From contig NZ_SMZK01000001.1 in assembly GCF_005938085.1 (NCBI RefSeq), positions 2,790,001 through 2,854,000 of the forward strand: a DNA stretch of 64,000 nt, in the 5' to 3' direction. Shown in pieces: positions 52,777 through 60,888 of the stretch. This stretch comes from Haloterrigena sp. H1 (GTDB lineage: Archaea; Halobacteriota; Halobacteria; Halobacteriales; Natrialbaceae). Position numbers and translations under genes: made by a program. Below the pieces are notes generated by a model that saw only the letters and a program-made list of their open reading frames with translations, was not told the DNA's origin and made no database searches. How positions within the stretch are numbered: the first letter of the stretch is position 1; every line of letters begins with the position of its first letter.

Positions 52777-52974
52777 TCAGCTTTCTACTGTTGGGTAATC
52801 GTTCGGATCAATCAGTGCCACTTCCCACGTCCCATCGTCTGTCCGCGTTACCCTAACCAGTTGATCTTTCACGTTGCCTTCGTCGTCGACCAATCCAAGC
52901 GCCCGAAGTTCGCTCTTCGGAAGCACGACACCGCCCGACGTACGACCAACTTGTACCAACTGATGGATCGGCAT
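52777..52974 (-). CDS. AbrB/MazE-like small DNA-binding protein (65 aa)
   Basis: Encodes MPIHQLVQVGRTSGGVVLPK followed by SELRALGLVDDEGNVKDQLV and a tail DGTWEVALIDPNDYPTVES. The swapped-hairpin pattern (VGRTSGGVVLPKSELRALGL) matches AbrB/SpoVT/MazE proteins, which are transcription regulators or antitoxins. Similar proteins occur in haloarchaeal proviruses and plasmids. It is convergent with the AT-rich gene and follows it closely (18 bases between the stops). No toxin partner is evident. Confidence 0.65.
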   Translation of the reverse strand: MPIHQLVQVGRTSGGVVLPKSELRALGLVDDEGNVKDQLVRVTRTDDGTWEVALIDPNDYPTVES

Positions 52975-53023
52975 GGCTACGTTTTCAACTGGTCCTGAAT
53001 CTGTTTAACCATTGATCTCACCA

Positions 53024-53173
53024 GTGCGAGACTATCATATCCCCGACCGCTATCACTCGCTCGGCGACGTCTACCATGACCGGAATCTCCTCGCGATCGC
53101 CTTTGCGAGGGCGATGCAACTGAGCGGAGAGTTCGAAATGGCAGCCAGAGGGGGTTGGACTCGCCGGGACTGA
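53024..53173 (+). pseudogene. Truncated ORF fragment next to tRNA-Ala
   Basis: A GTG-started ORF reads RDYHIPDRYHSLGDVYHDRN followed by LLAIAFARAMQLSGEFEMAA and ends RGGWTRRD at a TGA inside the tRNA-like direct repeat. The first forty residues look protein-like, whereas the last ones are produced by the duplicated tRNA end. It looks like the N-terminus of a larger protein truncated by an integration or excision event. Identity unknown; a real 49-residue protein is also possible. Confidence 0.45.
53156..53169. repeat. Direct repeat of the tRNA-Ala 3' end (att-like)
   Basis: TGGACTCGCCGGGA at 53156-53169 is identical to the 3' end of tRNA-Ala at 53240-53253 (the complement of its acceptor and T-stem). 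A 14-base copy of a tRNA 3' end next to an AT-rich insert is the usual footprint of tyrosine-recombinase integration. It is short, so a larger lost element is inferred. Confidence 0.6.
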
Positions 53174-53239
53174 GCAAACGCGAAGCGTTTGCGATGTACG
53201 GCGAGTCTACGACTGAACGAGCGAAGCGATGTGAAGAAG

Positions 53240-53311
53240 TGGACTCGCCGGGATTTGAACCCGGGGCCTCTTCCTTGCGAAGGAAGCGATCTGCCACTGA
53301 TCTACGAGCCC
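53240..53311 (-). tRNA. tRNA-Ala(CGC)
   Basis: Reads GGGCTCGTAGATCAGTGGCA and continues to a CGC anticodon in the loop TTCGCAA with stem CTTCC/GGAAG, then CCGGG-TTCAAAT-CCCGG as T-arm and CGAGTCC-A. The acceptor stem shows the G3-U70 pair diagnostic of alanine identity. The anticodon CGC decodes GCG. No CCA is encoded, as in most haloarchaeal tRNAs. It lies at the right edge of the AT-rich islet, which is on the tRNA's 3' side. Confidence 0.95.
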
Positions 53312-53425
53312 TCGCACGTTCCTATCAGCGGTTTCTATTTGAGGCTTGTGTTTCGAAGCCGAATCGAGACAGCGAACCATGGTGGCCACTCGAGGCGAGG
53401 ACACACCGCAGTGAGCCACGACTGG

Positions 53426-54109
53426 TCACGAACCGACGGCAAGCACGCGAGCGCGGCCGGCGAGCGCACCGACCAGGAAGCCGGCGAAGTGAGCGAGCAC
53501 GGCGACGCCGGGCGAGGCGGTCGCAAGCGTGAGCGCGACTGCGAGCCCGACGAACACGAGTGCCGACAGCCAGTTCGGGACGTCGACGAGCGAGGCGAGG
53601 CCGCTCGAGAGCCGGTTCGACGCGACGAGATAGCCCAGGAGTGCGAAGACGGCACCGCTGGCACCGATGACGCCGGCTGTCGGCGCGACGGGGACGATCG
53701 GGAGCGCTGCAAGCGTCCCCGTCAGAACGAGCTGGGCGACGCCGGCAATCGCGCCGGCGGTCGCGAAGAAGACGTGAAAGCGAAGTCGCGTGGTCGCCCG
53801 CGCGACCGGCCAGCCGAAGACTAGCAAGGCGAGGCTGTTCGAAAGCAGATGACCGAGGCCGCTGTGGGCGTAGACGCTCGTGACGATGGTCCACGGGTTG
53901 GTCAAAAGCGGCGGCGCGAGAACGAATAGCGCGCCCATCACGCCTGCAAAGGCCGTGACTCCCTGCACGACGAAAACGAGCACGAAGACGACGAGGAGCT
54001 CGAGGATCGGACTCGGGCTCCCCGCCTCGGCGGGCGGTTGCTCGCCAGCGCTGGCATCGGGCCGCAAGGCAGTCGAGGACTGCGTTCGGGACCGAGAGCG
54101 CCGTGTCAT
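53426..54109 (-). CDS. Rhomboid-family intramembrane serine protease
   Basis: A 227-residue protein with six or seven TM segments. The catalytic serine is in GASGAVFALLGYLV; the histidine partner is in AVLAHFAGFLVGALAGR near the C-terminus. The conserved N of rhomboids is visible in GHLLSNSLALLVFGW. The N-terminal 30 residues are hydrophilic and disordered-looking. Substrates unknown. It starts MTRRSRSRTQSS (54109); it is the closest gene upstream of tRNA-Ala. Confidence 0.93.
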   Translation of the reverse strand: MTRRSRSRTQSSTALRPDASAGEQPPAEAGSPSPILELLVVFVLVFVVQGVTAFAGVMGALFVLAPPLLTNPWTIVTSVYAHSGLGHLLSNSLALLVFGWPVARATTRLRFHVFFATAGAIAGVAQLVLTGTLAALPIVPVAPTAGVIGASGAVFALLGYLVASNRLSSGLASLVDVPNWLSALVFVGLAVALTLATASPGVAVLAHFAGFLVGALAGRARVLAVGS

Positions 54110-54199
54110 ACAGGTCAATACATCCCGAGCGACAAAAGGCTCCGTCCTTGCCAAGAAGGGACCATCATGGCTTAGTACAACCGCGGAATACGATGTCGT

Positions 54200-55561
54200 A
54201 TGCGAACACCAGCACCCGAGAGCCGGCCGGTCGCGCTGACGATCGCCGGCAGCGACTCCGGCGGCGGCGCGGGCATCCAGGCCGATCTCGCGACGATGGC
54301 CGCCCACGGCGTCTTCGGGACGTCGGCGATCACCGCTGTCACGGCCCAGAATACCCGTGGCGTCGCGTCCTCGCACGTCCTGCCGATCGACGAAGTCGAC
54401 GCACAACTAGAGGCCGTCACCGACGACTTCGCGGTCGGCGCGGCGAAGACGGGGATGCTCGCGACGACGGAAGTTATCGAGACCGTCGCCGACCACGCAC
54501 AGGGATTCGATTTCCCGCTGGTGGTCGACCCGGTGATGGTCGCGACCTCCGGCGACCGACTGCTCGAGCCCGAAGCCGAACGGGCCTACGAAGCCCTGCT
54601 GGGCGAGGCGACCGTCGCGACGCCCAACGCCGACGAGGCCGAGGTCTTGACCGACATCGCCGTCACCGACGAGGAGACTGCCCGCGAGGCTGGCGAGGTG
54701 ATCCTCGAGACGGGCGTCGACGCGGTCCTGATCAAGGGCGGCCACGTCCCCGGCGAGCAGGTACGGGATACGCTCGTCACCGACAACATCGTCCGGACGT
54801 TCGAACACCCACGCGTCGCCACCGACGCGACGCACGGCTCCGGCTGTACGCTCGCCGCGGCGATCGCGGCCCGACTCGCCAAGGGAGAGGCCCTCGAGCC
54901 CGCGGTCGGGGGTGCGACGGACTTCCTCGCCCGCGCGGTGCGGTACTACTACGACGTGGGCGAGGGTCATGGCGCGGTCAACCACATGGCCGCGCTACGA
55001 AACGAAGCTTCCCGGGAACCCACCGCCGAGATGGTCCAGGCGGTCGTCGATCGGTTCGTCGACGCCGACGTGTCGGCACTGGTTCCCGAGGTCGGCATGA
55101 ACGTCGTCGGCGCGACGCCGTATGCCGACTCCGTCGCCGAGACGGCCGCCGTCGAGGGCCGGATCACCCGAACCCTCTCGGGGGTCCACCCTAACCGCGG
55201 CGTCCGATTCGGGGCCTCGAGTCACGTCGCTCGCTTCCTCCTCTCCGCACGGGAGTTCTTCCCGGACCTCCGCTTTGCGGTCAACTGCCGGTTCGACGCG
55301 GACGTCGAGGCAGCCCTCGAGGCACTCGCGTGGCCGGTTGCCGAGTACGATCGGAGCCAACAGCCCGACGAAGTCGCAGAGATCGAGGACAGCACGATGG
55401 GCTGGGGTGCCCGACAGGCCTTCGACGACCGTGACGAGCCGCCGGTCGCCGTCATCGACCGCGGCGAGGTCGGGAAAGAGGCGATCGTGAAACTCGTCGC
55501 CGCGGATCCCGAAACGCTCGTCGAGCGGGCGCTGGCGCTCGATCAGGAGGTCTCCGAATGA
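54200..55561 (+). CDS. Bifunctional HMP(-P) kinase/thiamine-phosphate synthase (ThiD-ThiN)
   Basis: A 453-residue fusion. The ThiD domain (1-265) shows [36 protein letters not shown] and [19 protein letters not shown], the ribokinase-fold signatures. The C-terminal ThiN domain (about 280-453) has [37 protein letters not shown] and [15 protein letters not shown]. It makes HMP-PP from HMP and condenses it with the thiazole phosphate in the archaeal way, replacing ThiE. Overlaps the next gene by four bases (ATGA), so an operon is clear. Confidence 0.96.
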   Translation: MRTPAPESRPVALTIAGSDSGGGAGIQADLATMAAHGVFGTSAITAVTAQNTRGVASSHVLPIDEVDAQLEAVTDDFAVGAAKTGMLATTEVIETVADHAQGFDFPLVVDPVMVATSGDRLLEPEAERAYEALLGEATVATPNADEAEVLTDIAVTDEETAREAGEVILETGVDAVLIKGGHVPGEQVRDTLVTDNIVRTFEHPRVATDATHGSGCTLAAAIAARLAKGEALEPAVGGATDFLARAVRYYYDVGEGHGAVNHMAALRNEASREPTAEMVQAVVDRFVDADVSALVPEVGMNVVGATPYADSVAETAAVEGRITRTLSGVHPNRGVRFGASSHVARFLLSAREFFPDLRFAVNCRFDADVEAALEALAWPVAEYDRSQQPDEVAEIEDSTMGWGARQAFDDRDEPPVAVIDRGEVGKEAIVKLVAADPETLVERALALDQEVSE

Positions 55562-56532
55562 GCGCGGCCGACCTCGACGTCGGCGTCATCCTTCCCCAGT
55601 ACGGGACCGATAGCGCGACGGTTCGAGAGACCGCACTCGAGGCCGAGCGGCTGGACTACGACGCGGTCTGGCTCGAGGACCACTTCCAGTCGTGGATCGG
55701 CGACCCGCGGCGGGCGACCCAGGAGTGCTGGACGACCCTGAGTGCCGTCGCCGAGGCGACCGACCGGATCCGGCTGGGCACCCTCGTGACGAGCCAATCT
55801 TACCGCCATCCGGCCCTGCTCGCGAAGATGGCGGCGACGGTCGATCAGATCAGCGACGGCCGGCTCGAGCTCGGCCTCGGCGGCGGCTGGTACGAGGCCG
55901 AGTACGACCGCTTTGGCTACGAGTTCCGCGAGCCACCGGCCGAACGCCTGCGCCGGCTCGCCGAAACCGTCGAGATCCTCCAGGGGCTGTGGACGAACGA
56001 CACCTACAGCCACGAGGGCACACACCTCGAGATCGACCTCGAGGATGCCTTCTGTGAACCCCAGCCCGTCCAGGAACCCCATCCGCCGATCTGGATCGGT
56101 GGCGGCGGCGAGCAGTTCACGCTGCGCTACACTGCCGAGCTGGCCGACGGCTGGAACTTCGGCACGCTCGAGCCCGAGGGCTTCGCCGAGAAGCTCGACG
56201 TGCTCAGGGATCACTGCGAGAGCGAGGCCCGATACGACGAGATCCGCAAATCCGCCGAGCTATTCGTCTTCGTCGGCCAGACGACCGCCGCGGCCGAGCA
56301 AAAGCGCGAGCAGTTTCGACGGGAGTTTCTCTCCGGAGAGCCTAGCGAGCCCCGCGAGTTCTTCCTCGCGGGCTACCTCGAGACGGCCCCCACGGGAACG
56401 CCCGCGGAGGTTCGTGACCGGCTCGCCGACTACGCCGACGTTGGTATCGAGGAGGTCATGCTTGCGGTCCCGGACGCAGCCGACGAGGACGACGAGAGTC
56501 TCCGGCTACTGGCCGACGAGCTCACTGGGTAG
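55558..56532 (+). CDS. LLM-class F420-dependent oxidoreductase
   Basis: A 324-residue (beta/alpha)8 protein of the luciferase-like superfamily. Typical segments: VGVILPQYGTDSATVRETAL, YDAVWLEDHFQSW, TDRIRLGTLVTSQSYRHPAL, AKMAATVDQISDGRLELGLG and HPPIWIGGGGEQFTLRYTAE. Archaeal members usually bind F420 instead of FMN. The physiological substrate is unknown; coupling to thiDN suggests a step linked to thiamine or another cofactor but this is inference. The C-terminus is acidic (AADEDDESLRLL). Confidence 0.93.
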   Translation: MSAADLDVGVILPQYGTDSATVRETALEAERLDYDAVWLEDHFQSWIGDPRRATQECWTTLSAVAEATDRIRLGTLVTSQSYRHPALLAKMAATVDQISDGRLELGLGGGWYEAEYDRFGYEFREPPAERLRRLAETVEILQGLWTNDTYSHEGTHLEIDLEDAFCEPQPVQEPHPPIWIGGGGEQFTLRYTAELADGWNFGTLEPEGFAEKLDVLRDHCESEARYDEIRKSAELFVFVGQTTAAAEQKREQFRREFLSGEPSEPREFFLAGYLETAPTGTPAEVRDRLADYADVGIEEVMLAVPDAADEDDESLRLLADELTG

Positions 56533-56628
56533 ACATGGGGTCAATTCGTTGCGGTGCCGAACGGGACGGGGTGCCAGTCGCCTGCATTCGACAGCAGAGC
56601 TATACGGCAGGCGTGAGACGCCTTTGGT

Positions 56629-58050
56629 ATGAGTGATCCGTCGTCGGTCGGTGGGACCAACGTCGAGGGAGAGTCACCACAGCTCGAGCCGACGATCGAG
56701 ACCGAGGAGGCGACGATCACCGACGACGCCGAACTCGAGCGGACGCTCGGGCTGACCGGCGGCCTCGCCATCGGGATCGGGACGATGATCGGGGCCGGAA
56801 TCTTCGTGTTCCCGGGGCTGGCGGCCGGCCGAGCCGGCCCCGCCGCGGCGGGATCGTTTGCGATCGGCGCGCTCGTCGCCCTCCTGGTCGCGCTGCCGGC
56901 CTCCGAACTCGCGACGGCGATGCCAAAAAGCGGTGGCGGCTACTACTACATCTCCCGCGGACTGGGCACGCTCGCCGGGACCGTCGTCGGGCTGTCGCTG
57001 TGGTTCGGGCTGGTGTTCGCGACGGCGTTTTACCTCGTCGGCTTCGGCTACTACGCCGTCGACACGCTCGCGGAACTCGGAATCGCGGTCGGCGACGATC
57101 TCGTCATTCCGCTGGCGTTGCTGTTCGGGGCGGGCTTTACCGTGTTGAACATCACCGGAACGGAAAACGCGGCGAAACTTCAGAACGGGATCGTCGCGTT
57201 GTTGCTCTCGATACTGGCCGTCTTCCTCGGGTACGGCGGCCTCGACGCGGTGGGACTCATCGGTGATCCGTCCACGCCCGAACAGTTTGCCCCGTTCGGG
57301 GCGATGCCGGTGTTGACGACCGCGGCGCTCGTGTTCACCTCGTATCTGGGCTTCGCGCAGGTGGCGACCGTCGCCGGGGAGATGAAAGACCCCGGCCGGA
57401 ACCTGCCGCTGGCGATGGTCGGCTCCGTCCTCATTGTCGGTGTCCTCTACGTGGCGACGATCTTCGTCGCGACGAGCGCGTTCGGCGGCGATCGACTCGC
57501 GGAACTCGGCGAGACAGCCATGGTCGAGGTCGGCCGCCACTACCTCGGCGCGGCCGGTGCGGTCGCGATCGTGTTCGGCGGGCTGCTCGCGACCATGTCG
57601 AGTGCGAACGCGTCAGTCCTCAGCACATCTCGAGCCATCTACGCGGTCTCGAAAGACGCCCTGTTACCGCGGCGAGCGAGCCACATCAACCTACGATACG
57701 GCACGCCACACGTCGCGCTGGGGATGGCCGGCGGGCCGATTCTCGCGCTGGTCGCGACCGGTCGCGTGGAAGTGCTCGCGGAGGTCGCCTCGTTCCTGCA
57801 TCTGGTCATGTACGGGCTGATCTGTGTGGCACTACTCGCACTGCGCCGTGACGAGCCGGAGTGGTACGATCCCGACTTCCGGGCCCCCGGCTATCCCGTC
57901 GTCCCGATACTCGGCGCGCTCGCCAGTTTCGCCCTGATCGGCTTCATGCAGCGCACGTCACAGCTCATCGGCATCGCGATCATGATCGCGACCGCCGGCT
58001 GGTACGCCTACTATGCCCGCGACGTAACCCTCAAGGGGGCACTCCAATGA
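56629..58050 (+). CDS. APC-family amino acid permease
   Basis: A 473-residue membrane transporter with about 12 TM segments. The TM1 glycine-rich motif is [19 protein letters not shown] and the next is [19 protein letters not shown], followed by [20 protein letters not shown]. The body is typical APC, and [20 protein letters not shown] marks the central region. The N-terminus is hydrophilic and acidic (about 45 residues). It probably moves amino acids or polyamines. The stop overlaps the following Usp gene's ATG by four bases, so the transporter and Usp protein are coupled. Confidence 0.93.
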   Translation: MSDPSSVGGTNVEGESPQLEPTIETEEATITDDAELERTLGLTGGLAIGIGTMIGAGIFVFPGLAAGRAGPAAAGSFAIGALVALLVALPASELATAMPKSGGGYYYISRGLGTLAGTVVGLSLWFGLVFATAFYLVGFGYYAVDTLAELGIAVGDDLVIPLALLFGAGFTVLNITGTENAAKLQNGIVALLLSILAVFLGYGGLDAVGLIGDPSTPEQFAPFGAMPVLTTAALVFTSYLGFAQVATVAGEMKDPGRNLPLAMVGSVLIVGVLYVATIFVATSAFGGDRLAELGETAMVEVGRHYLGAAGAVAIVFGGLLATMSSANASVLSTSRAIYAVSKDALLPRRASHINLRYGTPHVALGMAGGPILALVATGRVEVLAEVASFLHLVMYGLICVALLALRRDEPEWYDPDFRAPGYPVVPILGALASFALIGFMQRTSQLIGIAIMIATAGWYAYYARDVTLKGALQ

Positions 58051-58814
58051 CGCGGGTCCTCGTTCCGCTGGCGATCCTCGAGGGCGAATCGGTCTCGACC
58101 GGCCTCCCGACGCTGCTCGCGACGATGGACGTGACCGTACTGGGGTATCATGTCCTGCCCGAGCAGACGCCACCCGATCAGGCGCGACTGCAATACGAGG
58201 ACAGGGCAACCGAGGCGCTCGTCGATCTCGAGGCGGCGTTCGAAGCCGCTGGCGGGAGCGCCGACCACCGCCTCGTGTTCACCCACGACCGGGAGCAGAC
58301 GATCGACCGGGTCGCCGACGAAACGGCCGCCGACGCCTACGCTATCACCGGCACGACCGGCCCGGTCGATCGCCTCCTCGTGGCGCTGACCGGCGACGTC
58401 GCCGTCGACCGGATCACCAGCTTCGTCACGGAACTGATCGGCGACCGTGAGATCGGCGTCACACTCGTCCTCGCGACCGATGACGAGCGCCACGGTCAGG
58501 ACGTCCTCGAGGCAGCCGCCGATCCCCTCACCGAGCGCGGTATCGACGTCGCGACCGAACTCATGGTCGACGAGCCGCCGCTCGAGGCGCTGCTCGCGGC
58601 CGCGACCGGCCACGACGCGATTGTCATGTGTGAACAGGCACCGTCGCTGCGGTCGTTCCTCCTCGGCGAGGAGGCCGAACGCGTCGCTGCCGAGTCGGTC
58701 GGGCCGGTCCTCGTCGTCCGCAGGCACCGCGACGACGCGGCGACGGCGCAGGAGAGACCGGAAGACGATTCCGCCGACCGACCCTCGCGTCCCGACGACT
58801 CGTCGAAGAGCTAA
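58047..58814 (+). CDS. Usp-like protein coupled to the APC permease (255 aa)
   Basis: Two half-domain-like Usp units: [20 protein letters not shown] at the N-terminus, and a second unit ([20 protein letters not shown] to [20 protein letters not shown]). The glycine-rich nucleotide motif is degenerate ([18 protein letters not shown] keeps only the final LGE/AER part). It resembles the protein at 60889, which lies on the opposite side of the LOV kinase. The ATGA overlap with the permease suggests that it modulates transport. The C-terminus is disordered and acidic ([15 protein letters not shown]). Confidence 0.88.
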   Translation: MTRVLVPLAILEGESVSTGLPTLLATMDVTVLGYHVLPEQTPPDQARLQYEDRATEALVDLEAAFEAAGGSADHRLVFTHDREQTIDRVADETAADAYAITGTTGPVDRLLVALTGDVAVDRITSFVTELIGDREIGVTLVLATDDERHGQDVLEAAADPLTERGIDVATELMVDEPPLEALLAAATGHDAIVMCEQAPSLRSFLLGEEAERVAAESVGPVLVVRRHRDDAATAQERPEDDSADRPSRPDDSSKS

Positions 58815-58892
58815 TACGGTCTGCTGTCCCGATGTGCCGGTGGGACCGCAGGCTGGTCGCGGTTCCTAATGAGGTACAGGTGTCCGTATGCG
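58812..58892. repeat. Dispersed palindromic repeat, copy D
   Basis: Starts exactly on the TAA of the Usp gene (TAATACGGTCTGCTGTCCCG) and ends AGGTGTCCGTATGCG. It keeps the GACCGCAGGCTGGTCGCGGT core. This is the shortest copy. Together with copy E it brackets the LOV kinase gene. Confidence 0.85.
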
Positions 58893-58923
58893 ACCGTCTG
58901 CCAGTCGTGTTCTCCGAGGTTGA

Positions 58924-60726
58924 TCACTCGCCGGTCGGCAGTTCGACGACGAAGGCAGCTCCCCGAGGCTCGTTGTCATCGACGGAGACGCTGCCGCCGT
59001 AGGTGTCGACGAGCGTTGCGACGAGGTAGAGGCCGAGCCCCGTCCCGGCGCTGTCCCCGCCTTTGGTTCCCTTTCCGAAGATCTCGTCTTTCTGCTCGTC
59101 GGGGACGCCTGGCCCGTCGTCGGCGACGCGAACGACGACGCTCTCGTCGCGTTCGGTCGCGGCGACTGTCACGGTGGGCACCTCCCGATCGTTGTGTTGG
59201 ATGGCGTTGGTCAACAGGTTCCGAAAGACCGAGTGGAGCATATCGTCGGCAACGACCGTCGTCCGCGGAATCGTCCCCTCGACGGTGATCGCGGCGGCCG
59301 CATGCTCCGAGCGCACTCGCTCGAGTTCGCTCTCGAGGGTACGTCGAAGGTCGACACGCGTCAGGTTTTCGTCCGTCGAGAGCATCACGTCGGACATATC
59401 GCGTGCCGTCTGTGTCAACTCGACGGCGTGAGCGGCGCTTTCCCGGATCGTCGCGAGGTACTCGCGGCCCGCATCGTCGATGTGGTCGTGGAGGAAGTCC
59501 GCGGAGGCGGTGACGAGCTGGAGATCGTTGCGGATGTCGTGGCGCAGCATCTGGTTCAACACGTCGAGGTCGTCACGCTGTTCTTTCAGCCGCTTCTCGT
59601 AGCGCTTTCGCTCCGTGATGTCCTGGACAGCCTTGTGGACGTGTTCGGCTCCCGATTCGTCCGTCGAGAGGGAAGCCGTGATCACCACGTCGATCGACTC
59701 CCCGTCGAGCGGCTCGAGTGTCACTTCGCGTTTGACGGAGGCGGCGTCGGTGTCCCGAAGCGTCTCGACGAGTTCGGCCCGCGCGTCCGGGTTCGCATAG
59801 AAGTCCGCGACACGGTACTCCTGTAGCTGCTCGGCGGAGTCGACACCCAGAAGCGACACGAGTGCAGGATTGGCGTACTCGAACGTCCCGTCGGGGGTGG
59901 GTTCGGTTCGAAACACGCCGCTGGGAACGGTCTTTAACAGGTGATCGGCGAGTTCTAACGCCTGTCTGCTCCGTTTGCGTTCCGTGATGTCTTCCTGGAA
60001 CCCGACGTAGTTCGTCACCGTCCCTTCGTCGTCGCGAACCGGCGCGATCGTCACGCGGTTCCAGAACTCGGTGCCGTCACTGCGATAGTTCTTGAGTTCG
60101 ACCGTGGCCGGCCGTTTGGCCGCGATCGCCTCGCGCATTTCGTCGACCGGCTCGGCCCGCGTCTCCGGGCCCTGCAGGAACCGACAGTTTCGTCCGACGG
60201 CCTCGGCAGCCGAATAACCGGTGATCTCCTCAAACATCTCGTTGACGTAAATCATCGGGTTGTCCGCTTGATCGGGATCGGTGATCGTGATCCCGATCGG
60301 AGCGGCGTCGACCGCCCGCGTTTTCAACTCGCGGTCGAGGTCGGGGTCCTGCGACCGGTCAGTCTCGTCGGCGGCCGCCGTGAGCCGTGCGAGGACGTGG
60401 TTGTCGCCATCGATCGAGATCGGCGACACGCGCACGTCGAACGGTACCACCGTGTTCGGGCCGGTTCGTAGCAGCCACGTCCTGGTCGCGATGTCGTCTC
60501 GATCGAGTGCTGGCACGGGCTCGGTTTCTGGCCCCCGAACCTCGTCTATGAGCGCCGTCACGTCACTGTCTAGAAGGGCCTCGCGCTCGCGGTCGACCAG
60601 CTCACAGACCCGTCGGTTACACTCGCGGATCCGTTCCGTGTCCGGATCGATAAGCAGGAGTCCGTCAGGGACTTCGTCGAACACCGTTTCGTATGCCGAC
60701 ACGGACAGGCGCATGCTCAGGGCCAT
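58924..60726 (-). CDS. LOV-domain histidine kinase with additional PAS domains
   Basis: A 600-residue protein starting MALSMRLSVSAYETVFDEVP; the start may be four codons later. Domains: PAS1 (about 10-115), LOV domain (about 140-245), PAS3 (about 255-370) and a histidine kinase (375-600). The LOV core GRNCRFLQGPETRAEPV has the photoactive cysteine, with YVNEMFEEITGY before it and LKNYRSDGTEFWNRV plus NYVGFQEDITE after it, all flavin-contact elements. The kinase has the H-box NQMLRHDIRNDLQL, N-box FRNLLTNAIQHND and G-boxes ADDGPGVPDEQ and GTGLGLYLV. No TM segments, so it is a cytosolic blue-light sensor. A receiver gene is not adjacent. Repeats D and E flank it. Confidence 0.93.
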   Translation of the reverse strand: MALSMRLSVSAYETVFDEVPDGLLLIDPDTERIRECNRRVCELVDREREALLDSDVTALIDEVRGPETEPVPALDRDDIATRTWLLRTGPNTVVPFDVRVSPISIDGDNHVLARLTAAADETDRSQDPDLDRELKTRAVDAAPIGITITDPDQADNPMIYVNEMFEEITGYSAAEAVGRNCRFLQGPETRAEPVDEMREAIAAKRPATVELKNYRSDGTEFWNRVTIAPVRDDEGTVTNYVGFQEDITERKRSRQALELADHLLKTVPSGVFRTEPTPDGTFEYANPALVSLLGVDSAEQLQEYRVADFYANPDARAELVETLRDTDAASVKREVTLEPLDGESIDVVITASLSTDESGAEHVHKAVQDITERKRYEKRLKEQRDDLDVLNQMLRHDIRNDLQLVTASADFLHDHIDDAGREYLATIRESAAHAVELTQTARDMSDVMLSTDENLTRVDLRRTLESELERVRSEHAAAAITVEGTIPRTTVVADDMLHSVFRNLLTNAIQHNDREVPTVTVAATERDESVVVRVADDGPGVPDEQKDEIFGKGTKGGDSAGTGLGLYLVATLVDTYGGSVSVDDNEPRGAAFVVELPTGE

Positions 60727-60790
60727 GGCTGGCCGCGAGTTAACCGTTGTGCGTCTCGCCCCCGGCCGGGAATCGATTGGGTGCTGGCCC

Positions 60791-60878
60791 CTCAGACGGT
60801 TTGCTGTCACTGTTTACCGGCGCAACCGTAGGACGGTCACGGTTACACCGGCACTGCATTACAGCAGACCGTCTCAGT
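60791..60878. repeat. Dispersed palindromic repeat, copy E (with long terminal inverted repeats)
   Basis: Starts CTCAGACGGTTTGCTGTCAC and ends ATTACAGCAGACCGTCTCAG. The two ends are inverted repeats of each other (CTCAGACGGTTTGCTGT versus CTGAGACGGTCTGCTGT). The core GCAACCGTAGGACGGTCACGG matches copy A, so this copy is the most symmetric and MITE-like. The other copies have a different right end (TTCGTATGAGCG type). Confidence 0.85.
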
Positions 60879-60888
60879 AGCCGACCGG

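Noticed and set aside
53325..53894. Minus-strand arginine-rich ORF (189 aa) over the rhomboid gene
   Set aside because: It is an out-of-frame reading of the rhomboid protease gene.
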